Shown here piece by piece: positions 34,710 through 45,164 of a stretch of DNA of 64,000 nucleotides. The translations under genes and the position numbers were made by a program. The stretch's first letter is position 1; each line of letters starts with the position of its first letter. Below the pieces are notes generated by a model. The model searched no databases, had not been told where the DNA came from, and saw nothing but the letters and a program-made list of their open reading frames with translations. The DNA comes from Flagellimonas hymeniacidonis (GTDB taxonomy: Bacteria > Bacteroidota > Bacteroidia > Flavobacteriales > Flavobacteriaceae), in NCBI RefSeq assembly GCF_008040165.1, contig NZ_VRUR01000002.1, forward strand, positions 62,001 through 126,000, written 5' to 3'.

Positions 34710-37700
34710 TTAGAATGATGCTTTTACACTAAGTCCGTATCTTCTTGAACTTGGTCCATTAAGGAAATCAAATCCAAAACCGTTACCTACACCAGTACCT
34801 GATGTATTTGGATCAAAGTTTGCTCCTTTAGGAGTATTGATAGCTCTGTACCATAGGTTGTTACCAGATACCGTGAACGAAAGAGATCCAAATGGTGTTT
34901 TGTCCAAAAATTTAGATGGAAGGCTGTAGCTTAAAGAAGCTTCTTGTAACCTAACTGTTGTAGCGTCATACACTTGCAATTCGCTAGGACCAAATAAAAG
35001 GTTACTAAAGAAATAAGTAGAGTTGTTGATCTGTCTGTTGTTGACATTGCCATTGGCATCAACACCAGGAAGGATAAACGTGTTTTCTCTATCTATAGTT
35101 TCAGTGATCAATCCTCTACCTAACAATGTTGAAATTGTAGAAGAATAAATATCACCACCTTGGGTATAGTTCCACTGGAACGCTAGGGTGAAGTTCTTAT
35201 AAGAAAGACTGTTTCTTACGTTTGCTACCCAGTCTGGGTTTGGATCACCAATGATACCATCGTTTGGTGCTTGAACGTAGTTACCATCTGCACCTACAAC
35301 AAAATCACCGTTAGCATCAGTTAAAATCTTACTACCGAAGAATACCCCTAATGGCTCTCCTTCAATAGCAGCGTTACCTAAGTTAGAAAAACCAGAGTAA
35401 ACCACCTGATCTGTATCCAATCCTAAATCCACTACGGTAGTTTCATAGGCAGTGAAATTCAAGTTGGTCGACCAATCAAAACCACCTTCTTCTTTGGCTC
35501 TGATCCAGTTAACACCTAAATCAATTTCCACACCTTCTGATTCAATCTCACCAATATTGGTTGCAGTTACTGTAAATCCAGTTGCTGGATCAAGAGGTCT
35601 GTCCAATATCAAATCATTGGTTTTTCTTTGGTAAATAGAAGCATCTAATGTGATTCTGCTATCCCACCATCTAGATTCGATACCAATTTCAATCTCTTCC
35701 AGTGTTTCTGGTTGTAGATCTGGATTACCAAGGCGAATACCTGTAGTATTGGTTACAATGTTTCTTCCAGATGAATCTTGAGCATCTTGAGTATCCAATG
35801 TTAATGTACTTGCAATTGGATAATTGGAAGTACCATCAAAGTTTGCAGAAACTCCTATACCACCACGAATCTTCAAGTAGTTTAATACGTTTTCGGATTT
35901 AAGCCCATCAATGGCTGCAGTCGGAATAAAAGACAAACTAGCAGAAGGGTAGAACTGAGAACGGTTCTCTGTTGAGAAGTTGGATACCCAGTCATTTCTA
36001 CCAGCAAGTGTTACGTATAAGAAGTTGTCGTAATCGAAATCTGCTTGAGCATAAACCCCTGCAATGTTTCTTTCATTAAATGTTTGAATCTCATTTTGGT
36101 TCAAGAAGTTGAAGTGTCTCAACACTCCAAATACTTGCTGACCATCACTGGCAACACCATTTTGATCGAATATCTCACGTCTTGTGGTTGCACCAACGTT
36201 GAACGTTGAACCAATTTTTTCAGTGATATCAAAATCACCGTTCAATACCAAGTTATGGTCCCAAATAGTATTGGTGTTGTTCCATGTTTCATAAACACCA
36301 CTAGCAAGTCTTACATCTCCAGAGTTACTGTTGATTCCTCCTTTATTTTGGAAGTTGGTGTTGTTCTCACTATAGACATCGATACCAGCACGGTAAACAA
36401 GATTAAGATTATCATTGATCTCATATTGAACAGTAGCCTGACCAAAGACCCTGTTGGTCTCTTGGTTTGTTTCCGCATTGTTCACTGTCCAAAGTGGATG
36501 CTGTATAGAGTTGTTCTGTCTGTAGTAAACACTACCTCCAGTAATAGGATCCTGGAAAGGAAGTCCCACAACATCGATACTCCTTGGAGTAAACCAAAGA
36601 TCACCAAATATAGAAGAACCTGTACCCGTAGCACCATTACCTTGACTTAAGGCAACTGGAGGCGATACAAACTTGGTTCTTGCAAAGTTCAACGTACCAT
36701 TTACAGTAAACTTGTTAGATAATATTGCTCTACCACCTACGGATAGTGTATTACGAGTAACACCGTTGTTAGGAGTAAAACCATTATCCTTTAAGTAACC
36801 GTAGTTCATGTTATATCCAATCTTTCCATCATCAGATGTTCCTCTTACGTTTACAGAGGTATTGGCAACAGTACCTGTTTTAAAGAAATTCTTTACACTG
36901 TCATATGGTCTCCACTCGTACAATGCTCCCTGAAATTCTGGGAAAGCTGCTTGAATGGCAGCAGTTGATGTAGAATATGGGTGCTGTAAGAATCCTGGAG
37001 TACCAGAAGCCGTACCGTTGATGGCGTTTTGTTGCCCCCAACCTGAAGGACCACCTTCTTCGAAAGCAGGACCCCAGTTACTGAAGAACCATCCGAAGGA
37101 CTGGTCAAAACCATTACCATAAACATCTTGATATTCTGGCAACGAAGCAATTTCGTTGAAGAACATTGAAGAGTTAACAGTGATTTCTGTCTTTTTTGGA
37201 CCTTGCTGGGTTGAACCACCTTTGGTAGTAATAAGGATTACCCCGTTACGACCTTGAGATCCATATAGTGTTGCAGCTGCAAGTCCTTTAAGAACGTTTA
37301 CGCTTTCAATACTGTTAGGATCCAAATCCAAGAATCTACTGGAACCGTTGTTACCGTTAATGAAATCTTGACGAGATCCATTTCTACCCGAAGGGTTGGT
37401 ATCAGTACTAAAAGGAACACCATCAACAATAAATAACGCCTGGTTACTACCACTAAATGTTGTTTGACCTCTAATAATGATATTGGTACCAGAACCAGAA
37501 AGACCACTCTGCTGTGTAATCTGAACCCCAGAAGCTTTTCCTTGAAGAACACGCGCAACATCACCTTCAGGACGTTGTTCTAAATCTTCGGAACCAACTT
37601 CGGTTACAGCGTAACCCAATGCTTGTTTCTCCCTTTTGATACCAAGAGCTGTTACCACAAACTTCTTCTAGGGCCTGTGCATCTTCTTCCATTTGAACGT

Positions 37701-37974
37701 TAATAACGCTCTCCGCACCAATAGTCCTTCTTGCAGGCTTTTGCCCGATGTAAGTAAAAAGTAGTGCTTGACCTTGACTTGCGCTGATAGCGTAATTTCC
37801 GTCAAAATCTGTTTGAGTACCGTTAGTGGTACCTTCAACGACAATATTAACCCCAGGCAACGGAAGACCATCGGAATCCGTAACTGTACCTGAAATCGTC
37901 TTGTCTTGCGCAAACGAAATTTGCACAACAAACGCCAATAACAGCGTTAACAATCCATTAAGTTTTGTTCTCAT
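34710..37974 (-). pseudogene. susC: SusC/RagA TonB-dependent outer-membrane transporter, frameshifted
   Basis: This is a SusC-type TonB-dependent transporter. Residues 1-22 are a signal peptide (LLLAFVVQISFAQ). A CarboxypepD_reg-like domain follows (GTVTDSDGLPLPGVNIVVEGTTNGTQ), then the plug (LQGKASGVQI) and a 22-strand barrel that runs to the end. The reading frame breaks at codon ~105. On the minus strand the sequence reads GAAGTTTGTGGTAACAGC where GAAGTTGTGGTAACAGC would encode the usual EEVVVTALG. Removing one base of the AAA run at 37659-37661 restores a 1087-codon frame. As written, the first part is 37567-37974 and the second 34710-37658. The rest is intact, so a recent mutation or a sequencing error is more likely than long-standing decay. 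Confidence 0.85.
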
Positions 37975-38333
37975 TTTAAAATTATTTGAATTAGCTAGGC
38001 GCTAAAATCATAATTTCATGTTAATAATCCAAACTAATTTTACTAAAATTTTAAGACAAGGTTTGTAAATGCACTATCCGCAAAATGAATATCCATAATT
38101 ATTAACCTCTTAATTGATGAGATGTAAAATTGTTAAGAATGCAAATATTGCAGCAACAAATGTTAGAAATAATACACGAATGAGTTTGTTTATGGGGTTT
38201 AATGCCTTGGAATCTACGTTGGATAAATTTTGAAGACCAACAGTGTAACCTCGATTTTTGAAAAGATTTATATGTGGGTATAGAATGCCAAATTTTATTT
38301 GTAATTTATACCTTAATATATTATAAAGTGATT
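37975..38333. other. AT-rich divergent intergenic region upstream of susC
   Basis: This 359-nt gap between susC and the rightward secreted-protein gene is very AT-rich. It must hold the susC promoter, but no full TTTG-N19-TAnnTTTG match was found on either strand. A near match, TAAATTTTG at about 38230, has one base too many. A palindrome CTAAAATTTTAAG lies near 38043. No ORF, RNA gene or repeat is evident. Confidence 0.5.
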
Positions 38334-39113
38334 ATGAAGACTTTTTTAGTGGGAATTACTTCCTTTTTTTGGTGCATTGGCCTAATTGCCCAGCAAAGTG
38401 CAAATGTGCAACCAGGTGTTGTTAGTTCATATCAAAAAGGGTTACAGGGAATCGGGCCCGACTTTGGAAATAATCCGGCTTCAGAGAATTTTTATAATCA
38501 AATGCGGGATAAGCTGGCCAATATGGGGATAGAGCAACGTATTGCATTGGACGATATTGAAGGCTCAATATATTTAAATGAAGACTTTGTTCTTGGTAAA
38601 GTTTTTTTCAACACCGATGAGGAGGCCAAGATGTATTTGCGTTATAATGCATTTAACGATGAATTTGAAATTAAAAAAACACAGCTCGAGGAAGAGGTGA
38701 CCCGAGCGTTATTAAAGAGTGAAGAAATATCTTGTTCTCTAGGGAACAATACCTATAATTACTTTTCATTGGTGAATGAAAAAGGTGAAAAATCTATGGG
38801 GTATCTAAAAACGATTTACACCACCACCAACTACAAATTATTAGAGCAAAGAAATAAGTTGTTCAAAGAAGGTAAGCAAGCTAAAACCTCACATGCGGTT
38901 TCTTTTCCACATAGATTTGTAGATGAAACCAATTATTACATTTCTGTTGATGGTAGTGCTCCAGTTTATGTCAGTTCCAAGAAAAAGGAATTGATCTTTT
39001 TATTTAAGGCAGAACATCAAGAGGAGGTTAAGGGGTTTTTAAAGAAGAAAAATATTGATTTAAAAAGTAAAGATGGCCTTATTAACCTAGTCGCCTTTAG
39101 TGGAACATTGTAA
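38334..39113 (+). CDS. secreted protein of unknown function
   Basis: This protein has 259 residues from the ATG at 38334 (MKTFLVGITSFFWCIGLIAQQ), which starts with a signal peptide cleaved near AQQ. The frame is open to 38274 but the added residues would precede the signal. The mature part is charged and without recognised domains. Segments such as LDDIEGSIYLNEDFVLGKVFF and HAVSFPHRFVDETNYYISVDG suggest a globular protein. It lies between susC and the ribosomal operon and has no clear partner. Confidence 0.65.
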   Translation: MKTFLVGITSFFWCIGLIAQQSANVQPGVVSSYQKGLQGIGPDFGNNPASENFYNQMRDKLANMGIEQRIALDDIEGSIYLNEDFVLGKVFFNTDEEAKMYLRYNAFNDEFEIKKTQLEEEVTRALLKSEEISCSLGNNTYNYFSLVNEKGEKSMGYLKTIYTTTNYKLLEQRNKLFKEGKQAKTSHAVSFPHRFVDETNYYISVDGSAPVYVSSKKKELIFLFKAEHQEEVKGFLKKKNIDLKSKDGLINLVAFSGTL

Positions 39114-39227
39114 CAAAGGGCAGTGGCTTTTTAATTTTTCAATAGCTTAAAATGAGGGTGAATTGACCCTTAGTATTCAACTCTATTTTAGTTTTTTAAG
39201 ATTGATTGGAAATTTAATCTATCAAGA

Positions 39228-39258
39228 TTTGAATTATTCCGAAATATCACTACATTTG
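39228..39258 (+). promoter_or_regulatory. consensus promoter of the str-S10-spc-alpha superoperon
   Basis: TTTG at 39228-39231, exactly 19 nt, then TACATTTG at 39251-39258 match the Bacteroidota consensus completely. Transcription should start near 39262-39265, about 40 nt before the rpsL ATG. Confidence 0.85.
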
Positions 39259-39259
39259 C

Positions 39260-39278
39260 AGCCCTCAAAAAGAGGGTT
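39260..39278 (+). other. hairpin at the 5' end of the superoperon transcript
   Basis: CCCTC-AAAAA-GAGGG forms a perfect 5-bp stem, extended by an A-T and a G-T pair. It begins almost exactly where transcription should start. It could protect the long mRNA from 5' decay or take part in regulation. Confidence 0.45.
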
Positions 39279-39303
39279 GTTTACATTTTTAATAGAAATT
39301 TTA

Positions 39304-39678
39304 ATGCCAACAATTTCACAATTAGTACGAAAAGGAAGAGTCACAATTACCAAGAAGAGTAAATCGGCTGCTTTGGATTCGTGTCCTCAAAGACGAGGGG
39401 TATGTACGCGTGTTTATACGACTACACCAAAAAAACCAAACTCTGCAATGCGTAAAGTTGCAAGGGTGAGGTTAACAAATGGTAAAGAAGTTAACGCATA
39501 TATCCCTGGTGAAGGTCACAACCTCCAAGAGCACTCGATAGTATTGGTTAGAGGTGGTAGAGTAAAGGATTTGCCAGGAGTTAGATATCATATCGTCCGT
39601 GGCGCATTGGATACTGCAGGTGTTGCAGGAAGAACACAACGTAGATCTAAATACGGTGCAAAACGTCCTAAAAAATAA
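39304..39678 (+). CDS. rpsL: 30S ribosomal protein S12
   Basis: S12 is part of the decoding centre. The 124 residues start at ATG 39304 ([12 protein letters not shown]); the open frame upstream to 39163 is not coding. The [13 protein letters not shown] loop and [11 protein letters not shown] carry the wild-type lysines where streptomycin-resistance changes occur. It is the first gene of the superoperon. Confidence 0.98.
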   Translation: MPTISQLVRKGRVTITKKSKSAALDSCPQRRGVCTRVYTTTPKKPNSAMRKVARVRLTNGKEVNAYIPGEGHNLQEHSIVLVRGGRVKDLPGVRYHIVRGALDTAGVAGRTQRRSKYGAKRPKK

Positions 39679-39684
39679 GAAGAG

Positions 39685-40161
39685 ATGAGAAAAAGACAGG
39701 CGAAGAAAAGACCATTGTTGCCAGATCCAAGATTTAACGATCAGCTGGTAACGCGTTTCGTGAACATGATGATGTGGGATGGTAAGAAATCAGTTGCTTT
39801 CAAAGTTTTTTATGATGCAATTGATATCGTTGAAGAGAAAAATACTGACGAAGAAAAAACTGCTTTGGAGTTATGGAAAGATGCACTTTCCAATGTAATG
39901 CCACATGTTGAAGTAAGAAGTAGAAGAGTAGGTGGTGCTACATTTCAAATTCCAATGCAAATCCGTCCAGATAGAAAGATTTCTACTGCAATGAAATGGT
40001 TGATTAGTTACTCTAGAAAGCGTAATGAAAAATCTATGGCGCAAAAATTAGCTGCGGAAGTTTTGGCTGCTGCAAAAGAAGAAGGCGCGGCGGTTAAGAA
40101 AAGAGTAGATACTCATAAGATGGCGGAAGCCAATAAAGCATTCTCTCACTTTAGATTCTAG
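39685..40161 (+). CDS. rpsG: 30S ribosomal protein S7
   Basis: S7 nucleates assembly of the 30S head and contacts tRNA. The 158-residue length and [18 protein letters not shown]-terminus, with the [17 protein letters not shown] strand region, are typical. It lies 6 nt after rpsL and 8 nt before fusA in the normal str order. In E. coli S7 represses this operon; no such site is recognised here. Confidence 0.98.
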   Translation: MRKRQAKKRPLLPDPRFNDQLVTRFVNMMMWDGKKSVAFKVFYDAIDIVEEKNTDEEKTALELWKDALSNVMPHVEVRSRRVGGATFQIPMQIRPDRKISTAMKWLISYSRKRNEKSMAQKLAAEVLAAAKEEGAAVKKRVDTHKMAEANKAFSHFRF

Positions 40162-40169
40162 TTGGTAAA

Positions 40170-42296
40170 ATGTCAAGAGATTTAAAATTTACAAGGAATA
40201 TAGGTATTGCAGCGCATATTGATGCTGGAAAAACCACTACTACAGAGCGTATTCTTTTTTATACCGGTGTAAGTCACAAAATAGGTGAAGTACATGATGG
40301 CGCTGCCACTATGGACTGGATGGAGCAGGAGCAGGAGCGTGGTATTACCATTACCTCTGCTGCAACTACTTGTACATGGGAATTTCCTATAGAAAATGGA
40401 AAGCCTACAGAAGATACAAAAGGATACCACTTTAATATAATTGATACTCCCGGACACGTTGATTTTACCGTAGAGGTGAATCGTTCATTACGTGTTTTGG
40501 ATGGTTTAGTTTTCTTATTTAGTGCTGTTGATGGTGTTGAACCTCAATCGGAAACAAACTGGAGGCTAGCTGATAACTATAAAGTTCCACGTATTGGCTT
40601 CGTAAATAAAATGGACCGTCAAGGATCTAACTTCTTAATGGTTTGTAATCAGGTGAAAACAATGCTTGGTTCTAATGCAGTTCCAATTGTATTACCGATA
40701 GGAGACGAGGCCGATTTTAGAGGAATTGTTGACTTGGCAAAGAATAGAGCAATTGTATGGCACGATGAGAACTTTGGTTCCACATTTGATGTTATCGATA
40801 TCCCTGAGGAGATGCAAGCGGAAGTTAAGGAGTATAGAGCTGCCTTAATTGAAGCTGTTGCAGAATATGATGAGGAGTTGATGGAGAAATTCTTCGAAGA
40901 TGAAGATTCTATCACCGAAGAAGAAGTGCATGCTGCACTTAGGGCTGCTGTTATGGATAGGGCTATCATTCCTATGGTATGTGGTTCTTCATTCAAAAAC
41001 AAAGGAGTTCAATTCTTATTAGATGCTGTTTGTCGTTACTTGCCATCTCCCGTAGATAAGGATGATATTGTAGGTACCGATCCAAATACTGGTAATGAGA
41101 TTACTAGAAAACCAGATCCAAAAGAGCCATTTTCAGCTTTGGCGTTTAAAATTGCTACGGATCCTTTTGTGGGTCGTTTGGCATTCTTTAGAGCATATTC
41201 TGGCCGTTTGGATGCAGGTTCATATATATTGAATAACCGTTCAGGTAAAAAAGAACGTATTTCCCGTATTTACCAAATGCATTCCAATAAGCAAAATGCT
41301 ATTGATTACATTGAAGCTGGTGATATTGGTGCTGCTGTAGGATTTAAGGATATCAAGACTGGTGATACCATGTCTGCGGAAAAACACCCAATTGTGTTAG
41401 AGAGTATGGATTTCCCTGATCCTGTAATCGGTATTGCAGTTGAGCCTAAAACTAAGGCTGATGTGGATAAATTAGGGATGTCTTTGGCAAAATTGGCTGA
41501 AGAAGATCCTACATTCCAAGTAAAAACAGATGAAGCATCGGGTCAGACTATTATTTCTGGTATGGGTGAGCTTCACTTAGATATTATCGTTGACCGTTTA
41601 CGTCGCGAATTTAAGGTTGAGGTTAACCAAGGTCAACCTCAAGTGGAATACAAGGAAGCGATTACGCAATCTGCTGATCATAGAGAAGTCTACAAGAAGC
41701 AGTCCGGTGGTCGTGGTAAATTCGCGGATATTGTCTTTACTATGGAGCCAGCTGGTGATGAAGTAGTAGGATTGGAGTTTGTAAACACAATTAAAGGAGG
41801 TAATATTCCTAAAGAATATATTCCATCAGTAGAAAAAGGATTTAAGGAAGCCATGAAGAATGGTCCTTTAGCTGGATTCGAAATGGATAGTATGAAGGTT
41901 ACTTTAAAGGACGGTTCTTTCCACCCTGTGGATTCAGATTCATTATCCTTTGAATTGGCTGCAAAAATGGGATACAAGGCTGCTGCTAAGTCTGCAAGAT
42001 CAGTGTTGATGGAACCTATCATGAAAATTGAGGTGTTAACACCTGAAGAAAACATGGGTGATATTGTTGGTGACTTGAATAGACGTAGAGGAACTATTAG
42101 CGATATGAGTGATAGGGCTGGTTCTAAAGTGGTTAAAGGTGAGGTGCCTTTATCAGAAATGTTTGGTTATGTTACATCATTGAGAACATTGTCTTCTGGT
42201 AGAGCAACATCAACTATGGAATTTTCGCACTATGCAGAAACTCCAACCAATATTGCAGAAGAAGTTATTAAATCAGTAAAAGGAGTAACCGCTTAA
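40170..42296 (+). CDS. fusA: elongation factor G
   Basis: EF-G catalyses ribosome translocation. The 708-residue protein has the G1 motif [15 protein letters not shown]3 DTPGHVDFT and G4 NKMDRQG, followed by domains II to V with the expected [14 protein letters not shown] and RRRGTISDM segments. It is the last gene of the str part. The usual tuf gene does not follow, as is common in Bacteroidota where tuf lies elsewhere. Confidence 0.98.
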   Translation: MSRDLKFTRNIGIAAHIDAGKTTTTERILFYTGVSHKIGEVHDGAATMDWMEQEQERGITITSAATTCTWEFPIENGKPTEDTKGYHFNIIDTPGHVDFTVEVNRSLRVLDGLVFLFSAVDGVEPQSETNWRLADNYKVPRIGFVNKMDRQGSNFLMVCNQVKTMLGSNAVPIVLPIGDEADFRGIVDLAKNRAIVWHDENFGSTFDVIDIPEEMQAEVKEYRAALIEAVAEYDEELMEKFFEDEDSITEEEVHAALRAAVMDRAIIPMVCGSSFKNKGVQFLLDAVCRYLPSPVDKDDIVGTDPNTGNEITRKPDPKEPFSALAFKIATDPFVGRLAFFRAYSGRLDAGSYILNNRSGKKERISRIYQMHSNKQNAIDYIEAGDIGAAVGFKDIKTGDTMSAEKHPIVLESMDFPDPVIGIAVEPKTKADVDKLGMSLAKLAEEDPTFQVKTDEASGQTIISGMGELHLDIIVDRLRREFKVEVNQGQPQVEYKEAITQSADHREVYKKQSGGRGKFADIVFTMEPAGDEVVGLEFVNTIKGGNIPKEYIPSVEKGFKEAMKNGPLAGFEMDSMKVTLKDGSFHPVDSDSLSFELAAKMGYKAAAKSARSVLMEPIMKIEVLTPEENMGDIVGDLNRRRGTISDMSDRAGSKVVKGEVPLSEMFGYVTSLRTLSSGRATSTMEFSHYAETPTNIAEEVIKSVKGVTA

Positions 42297-42308
42297 TTTT
42301 TCAGCAAG

Positions 42309-42614
42309 ATGAGTCAAAAAATTAGAATAAAACTTAAATCTTACGATCACAATTTGGTGGATAAGTCTGCTGAAAAAATTGTAAAGACAGTTAAGACAAC
42401 AGGTGCTGTGGTTACGGGTCCAATTCCATTGCCAACGCACAAAAAGATATTTACAGTTTTGCGTTCACCTCACGTGAACAAGAAATCTAGAGAACAGTTC
42501 CAATTAAGTTCTTACAAAAGACTATTGGATATCTATAGCTCTTCATCAAAAACTATTGATGCTCTTATGAAGCTTGAGCTTCCTAGCGGTGTTGAGGTTG
42601 AGATAAAAGTGTAA
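42309..42614 (+). CDS. rpsJ: 30S ribosomal protein S10
   Basis: S10 is a 30S head protein and the transcription partner NusE. The 101 residues include [21 protein letters not shown] and the [24 protein letters not shown] loop. It starts 12 nt after fusA, so the str and S10 parts are joined. A 160-nt gap with possible regulatory structure follows. Confidence 0.97.
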   Translation: MSQKIRIKLKSYDHNLVDKSAEKIVKTVKTTGAVVTGPIPLPTHKKIFTVLRSPHVNKKSREQFQLSSYKRLLDIYSSSSKTIDALMKLELPSGVEVEIKV

Positions 42615-42774
42615 GTTATTAAACTGCCTTGTTAAAAAGGTGGTGGACATGTCCTGAGCGTTTCGCGAGGGAAAAATGGTGAAAGAAAAAAATCTGGGTC
42701 AGAGGATTTTCTTGGCCCAATTTTTTTGCCAAGAAATTGGCGTAACAAAAAGTAAACAATTAATAATTATAAAT
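42615..42774 (+). promoter_or_regulatory. structured rpsJ-rplC leader with mutually exclusive hairpins
   Basis: This gap is long for the operon and can fold in competing ways. TGGGTCA (42695-42701) pairs with TGGCCCA (42713-42719) and is followed by A and seven T, like an intrinsic terminator. CTTGGC (42711-42716) can instead pair with GCCAAG (42728-42733). GCCAA (42728-42732) can also pair with TTGGC (42737-42741) around a GAAA loop. Upstream lie a GGACATGTCC palindrome and a GCG-TTT-CGC hairpin flanked by opposed GA pairs. The order 1:2, 2:3, 3:4 is that of an attenuator. The control signal is unknown; L4 is a natural candidate because it regulates the S10 operon in E. coli. Confidence 0.5.
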
Positions 42775-43392
42775 ATGTCTGGGTTAATAGGAAGAAAAAT
42801 CGGTATGACCAGCATCTTCGACGAGAATGGAAAGAATGTTCCATGTACCGTTATTGAGGCTGGACCATGCGTGGTTACCCAAGTCAGAACCGAAGAGGTC
42901 GACGGGTATAGTGCCCTTCAGCTTGGTTTCGATGACAAGGCAGAAAAACGTGCAAACAAGGCTGAGTTAGGCCATGTTAAAAAAGCAGGTGCTTCTCCTA
43001 AAAAGAAAGTCGTTGAGTTCCGAGATTTTGAAGGTGAGTTTAAATTGGGAGATACTTTAAATGTAGAGCTTTTCACTGAAGGAGAGTTTGTTGATGTTAT
43101 TGGTACATCAAAAGGTAAAGGTTTCCAAGGTGTTGTTAAAAGACACGGCTTTGCCGGTGTTGGTCAAGCAACCCACGGTCAGCACAACAGATTAAGAGCC
43201 CCTGGTTCTATCGGTGCAGCATCGTATCCTGCTAGAGTTTTCAAAGGAATGAAGATGGCAGGTAGAATGGGTGGTGAAAGAGTAACAGTTCAAAACTTGA
43301 GAGTATTGAAAGTGGTTCCTGAGAAAAACCTTATCGTAGTAAAAGGTGCGGTTCCAGGCCATAAGAATGCTTACGTAACAATTGAGAAGTAA
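42775..43392 (+). CDS. rplC: 50S ribosomal protein L3
   Basis: L3 helps assemble the 50S peptidyl-transferase region. The 205 residues start at ATG 42775 ([19 protein letters not shown]). An in-frame ATG at 42676 is open but would add 33 residues unlike any L3 and overlaps the hairpins. The [17 protein letters not shown] and [23 protein letters not shown] segments are conserved. Its stop overlaps the rplD start (TAATG). Confidence 0.97.
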   Translation: MSGLIGRKIGMTSIFDENGKNVPCTVIEAGPCVVTQVRTEEVDGYSALQLGFDDKAEKRANKAELGHVKKAGASPKKKVVEFRDFEGEFKLGDTLNVELFTEGEFVDVIGTSKGKGFQGVVKRHGFAGVGQATHGQHNRLRAPGSIGAASYPARVFKGMKMAGRMGGERVTVQNLRVLKVVPEKNLIVVKGAVPGHKNAYVTIEK

Positions 43393-44021
43393 TGAAGGTT
43401 GCAGTTTTAGATATTAAAGGAAAAGAAACAGGGAGAAAGGTTGACCTTTCTGACGATGTTTTCGCTATAGAACCTAATGAGCATGCCATCTATTTAGATG
43501 TGAAGCAATATTTAGCGCACCAAAGACAAGGTACTCACAAAGCAAAAGAAAGAGCTGAGATTGTAGGGAGTACCCGAAAGATCAAAAAACAGAAGGGAAC
43601 TGGTACTGCAAGAGCTGGTAGTATTAAATCTCCAATTTTTAGAGGTGGTGGTAGAATTTTTGGCCCAAGACCAAAAGATTATGTCCAAAAATTGAACAAA
43701 AATGTGAAGCGTTTGGCTCGTAAATCAGCCTTGACATTAAAGTCAAAAGAGAAAGCTTTGGTAGTGGTTGAGGACTTCAATTTTGAAGCGCCAAAGACCA
43801 AGGATTTTAAAGCATTTTTAGCCTCTCTTGGAATAGAAAATAAAAAGTCTCTTATAGTGTTGGGCGATTCAAATAATAATGTATATTTGTCGTCGCGCAA
43901 TTTGGAGCGTTCCGAAGTTGTAACTAGCTCAGAATTAAGTACTTACAAGATAGTTAACGCTGGAAATGTAGTATTGACTGAAAGTGCTTTGGAGGGAATA
44001 GAATCGAACCTAAAGAAATAA
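43392..44021 (+). CDS. rplD: 50S ribosomal protein L4
   Basis: L4 lines the exit tunnel; in E. coli it also represses its own operon. The 209-residue protein has the [19 protein letters not shown] loop and [19 protein letters not shown] motif of the family. It starts one base inside the rplC stop codon. Confidence 0.97.
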   Translation: MKVAVLDIKGKETGRKVDLSDDVFAIEPNEHAIYLDVKQYLAHQRQGTHKAKERAEIVGSTRKIKKQKGTGTARAGSIKSPIFRGGGRIFGPRPKDYVQKLNKNVKRLARKSALTLKSKEKALVVVEDFNFEAPKTKDFKAFLASLGIENKKSLIVLGDSNNNVYLSSRNLERSEVVTSSELSTYKIVNAGNVVLTESALEGIESNLKK

Positions 44022-44028
44022 GAAAATC

Positions 44029-44319
44029 ATGAGTGTGTTGATAAAACCAATCATTACGGAAAAAATGACCGCGGACAGCGAGCTTTTCAATCGTTATGGT
44101 TTCTACGTTGACCCAACGGCCAACAAGCTTCAAATTAAGGAAGCTGTTGAGACTACTTATGGTGTTTCTGTGGAAAAGGTGAGAACCATGAACTATGGTC
44201 CAAATCGTAAGAGTCGTTATACAAAAACAGGAATCCAACACGGAAAAACAAATGCTTTGAAGAAAGCAATTGTTGACGTAGCGGAAGGTGATATTATTGA
44301 TTTTTACAGTAATCTATAA
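44029..44319 (+). CDS. rplW: 50S ribosomal protein L23
   Basis: L23 sits at the tunnel exit and docks trigger factor and SRP. The 96-residue protein begins SVLIKPIITEKMTADSE and has the NKLQIKEAVETTYGVSVEKVRTM pattern of the family. It follows rplD by 7 nt. Confidence 0.97.
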   Translation: MSVLIKPIITEKMTADSELFNRYGFYVDPTANKLQIKEAVETTYGVSVEKVRTMNYGPNRKSRYTKTGIQHGKTNALKKAIVDVAEGDIIDFYSNL

Positions 44320-44328
44320 AGACGAGAA

Positions 44329-45153
44329 ATGTCAGTTAGAAAATTAAAACCGATAACCCCTGGACAGCGTTTTAGAGTAGTGAACGGATTTGACGCGATC
44401 ACTACTGATAAGCCGGAGAAAAGCTTGCTTGCTCCGATAAAAAAGTCAGGTGGTAGGAACAGTCAAGGAAAAATGACCATTCGCCATAGAGGTGGTGGGC
44501 ATAAAAGAAGGTATCGTGTTATCGATTTTAAAAGAGATAAGCAAGGTGTTGATGCTAAAATTGTATCAATCCAGTACGATCCCAATAGAACTGCATTTAT
44601 CGCTTTGGTTGAATACAAAGATGGTGAAAAGAGATATGTAGTGGCTCAAAATGGAATGCAAGTAGGTCAGAAAATATCTTCTGGTACAAAAGCAGCTCCA
44701 GAAATTGGAAATGCACTGCCTTTAAGTGAAATTCCATTGGGTACTATTATTTCATGTATCGAATTAAGACCTGGTCAAGGAGCTGTAATGGCAAGAAGTG
44801 CAGGTACGTTTGCGCAGTTAATGGCAAAGGACGGAAAGTTTGTTACCATTAAATTGCCATCTGGAGAAACTCGTATGATTTTAGCCAATTGTTTGGCTAC
44901 TATTGGAGCTGTTTCCAATTCTGACCACCAATTGTTGGTATCTGGTAAAGCGGGTAGAAGCAGATGGTTGGGTAGAAGACCAAGAACTAGACCAGTAGCC
45001 ATGAACCCTGTTGATCACCCAATGGGTGGTGGTGAAGGAAGGGCTTCTGGAGGTCACCCAAGATCTAAGAACGGTATTCCTGCTAAAGGATTTAGAACAC
45101 GTTCCAAGACTAAAGACACCAATAGATATATCATAGAACGTAGAAAGAAATAA
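44329..45153 (+). CDS. rplB: 50S ribosomal protein L2
   Basis: L2 is required for subunit joining and peptidyl-transfer activity. The 274 residues include [17 protein letters not shown] and the near-universal [13 protein letters not shown] motif that holds the critical histidine. It follows rplW by 9 nt. Confidence 0.98.
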   Translation: MSVRKLKPITPGQRFRVVNGFDAITTDKPEKSLLAPIKKSGGRNSQGKMTIRHRGGGHKRRYRVIDFKRDKQGVDAKIVSIQYDPNRTAFIALVEYKDGEKRYVVAQNGMQVGQKISSGTKAAPEIGNALPLSEIPLGTIISCIELRPGQGAVMARSAGTFAQLMAKDGKFVTIKLPSGETRMILANCLATIGAVSNSDHQLLVSGKAGRSRWLGRRPRTRPVAMNPVDHPMGGGEGRASGGHPRSKNGIPAKGFRTRSKTKDTNRYIIERRKK

Positions 45154-45164
45154 AAGAAAAGTAA

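Noticed and set aside
36255..36650. A 131-codon plus-strand frame inside susC
   Set aside because: Antisense to the SusC barrel region; low-complexity composition and no promoter.
39163..39303. Upstream extension of the rpsL frame
   Set aside because: It runs through the promoter and leader; S12 starts at 39304.
42615..42690. Possible tRNA or small RNA gene in the rpsJ-rplC gap
   Set aside because: No cloverleaf, TpsiC-like arm or independent promoter is visible; a leader element is the better reading.
42676..42774. In-frame N-terminal extension of L3 starting at ATG 42676
   Set aside because: The added 33 residues resemble no L3 and cover the hairpin region; ATG 42775 gives the standard N-terminus.
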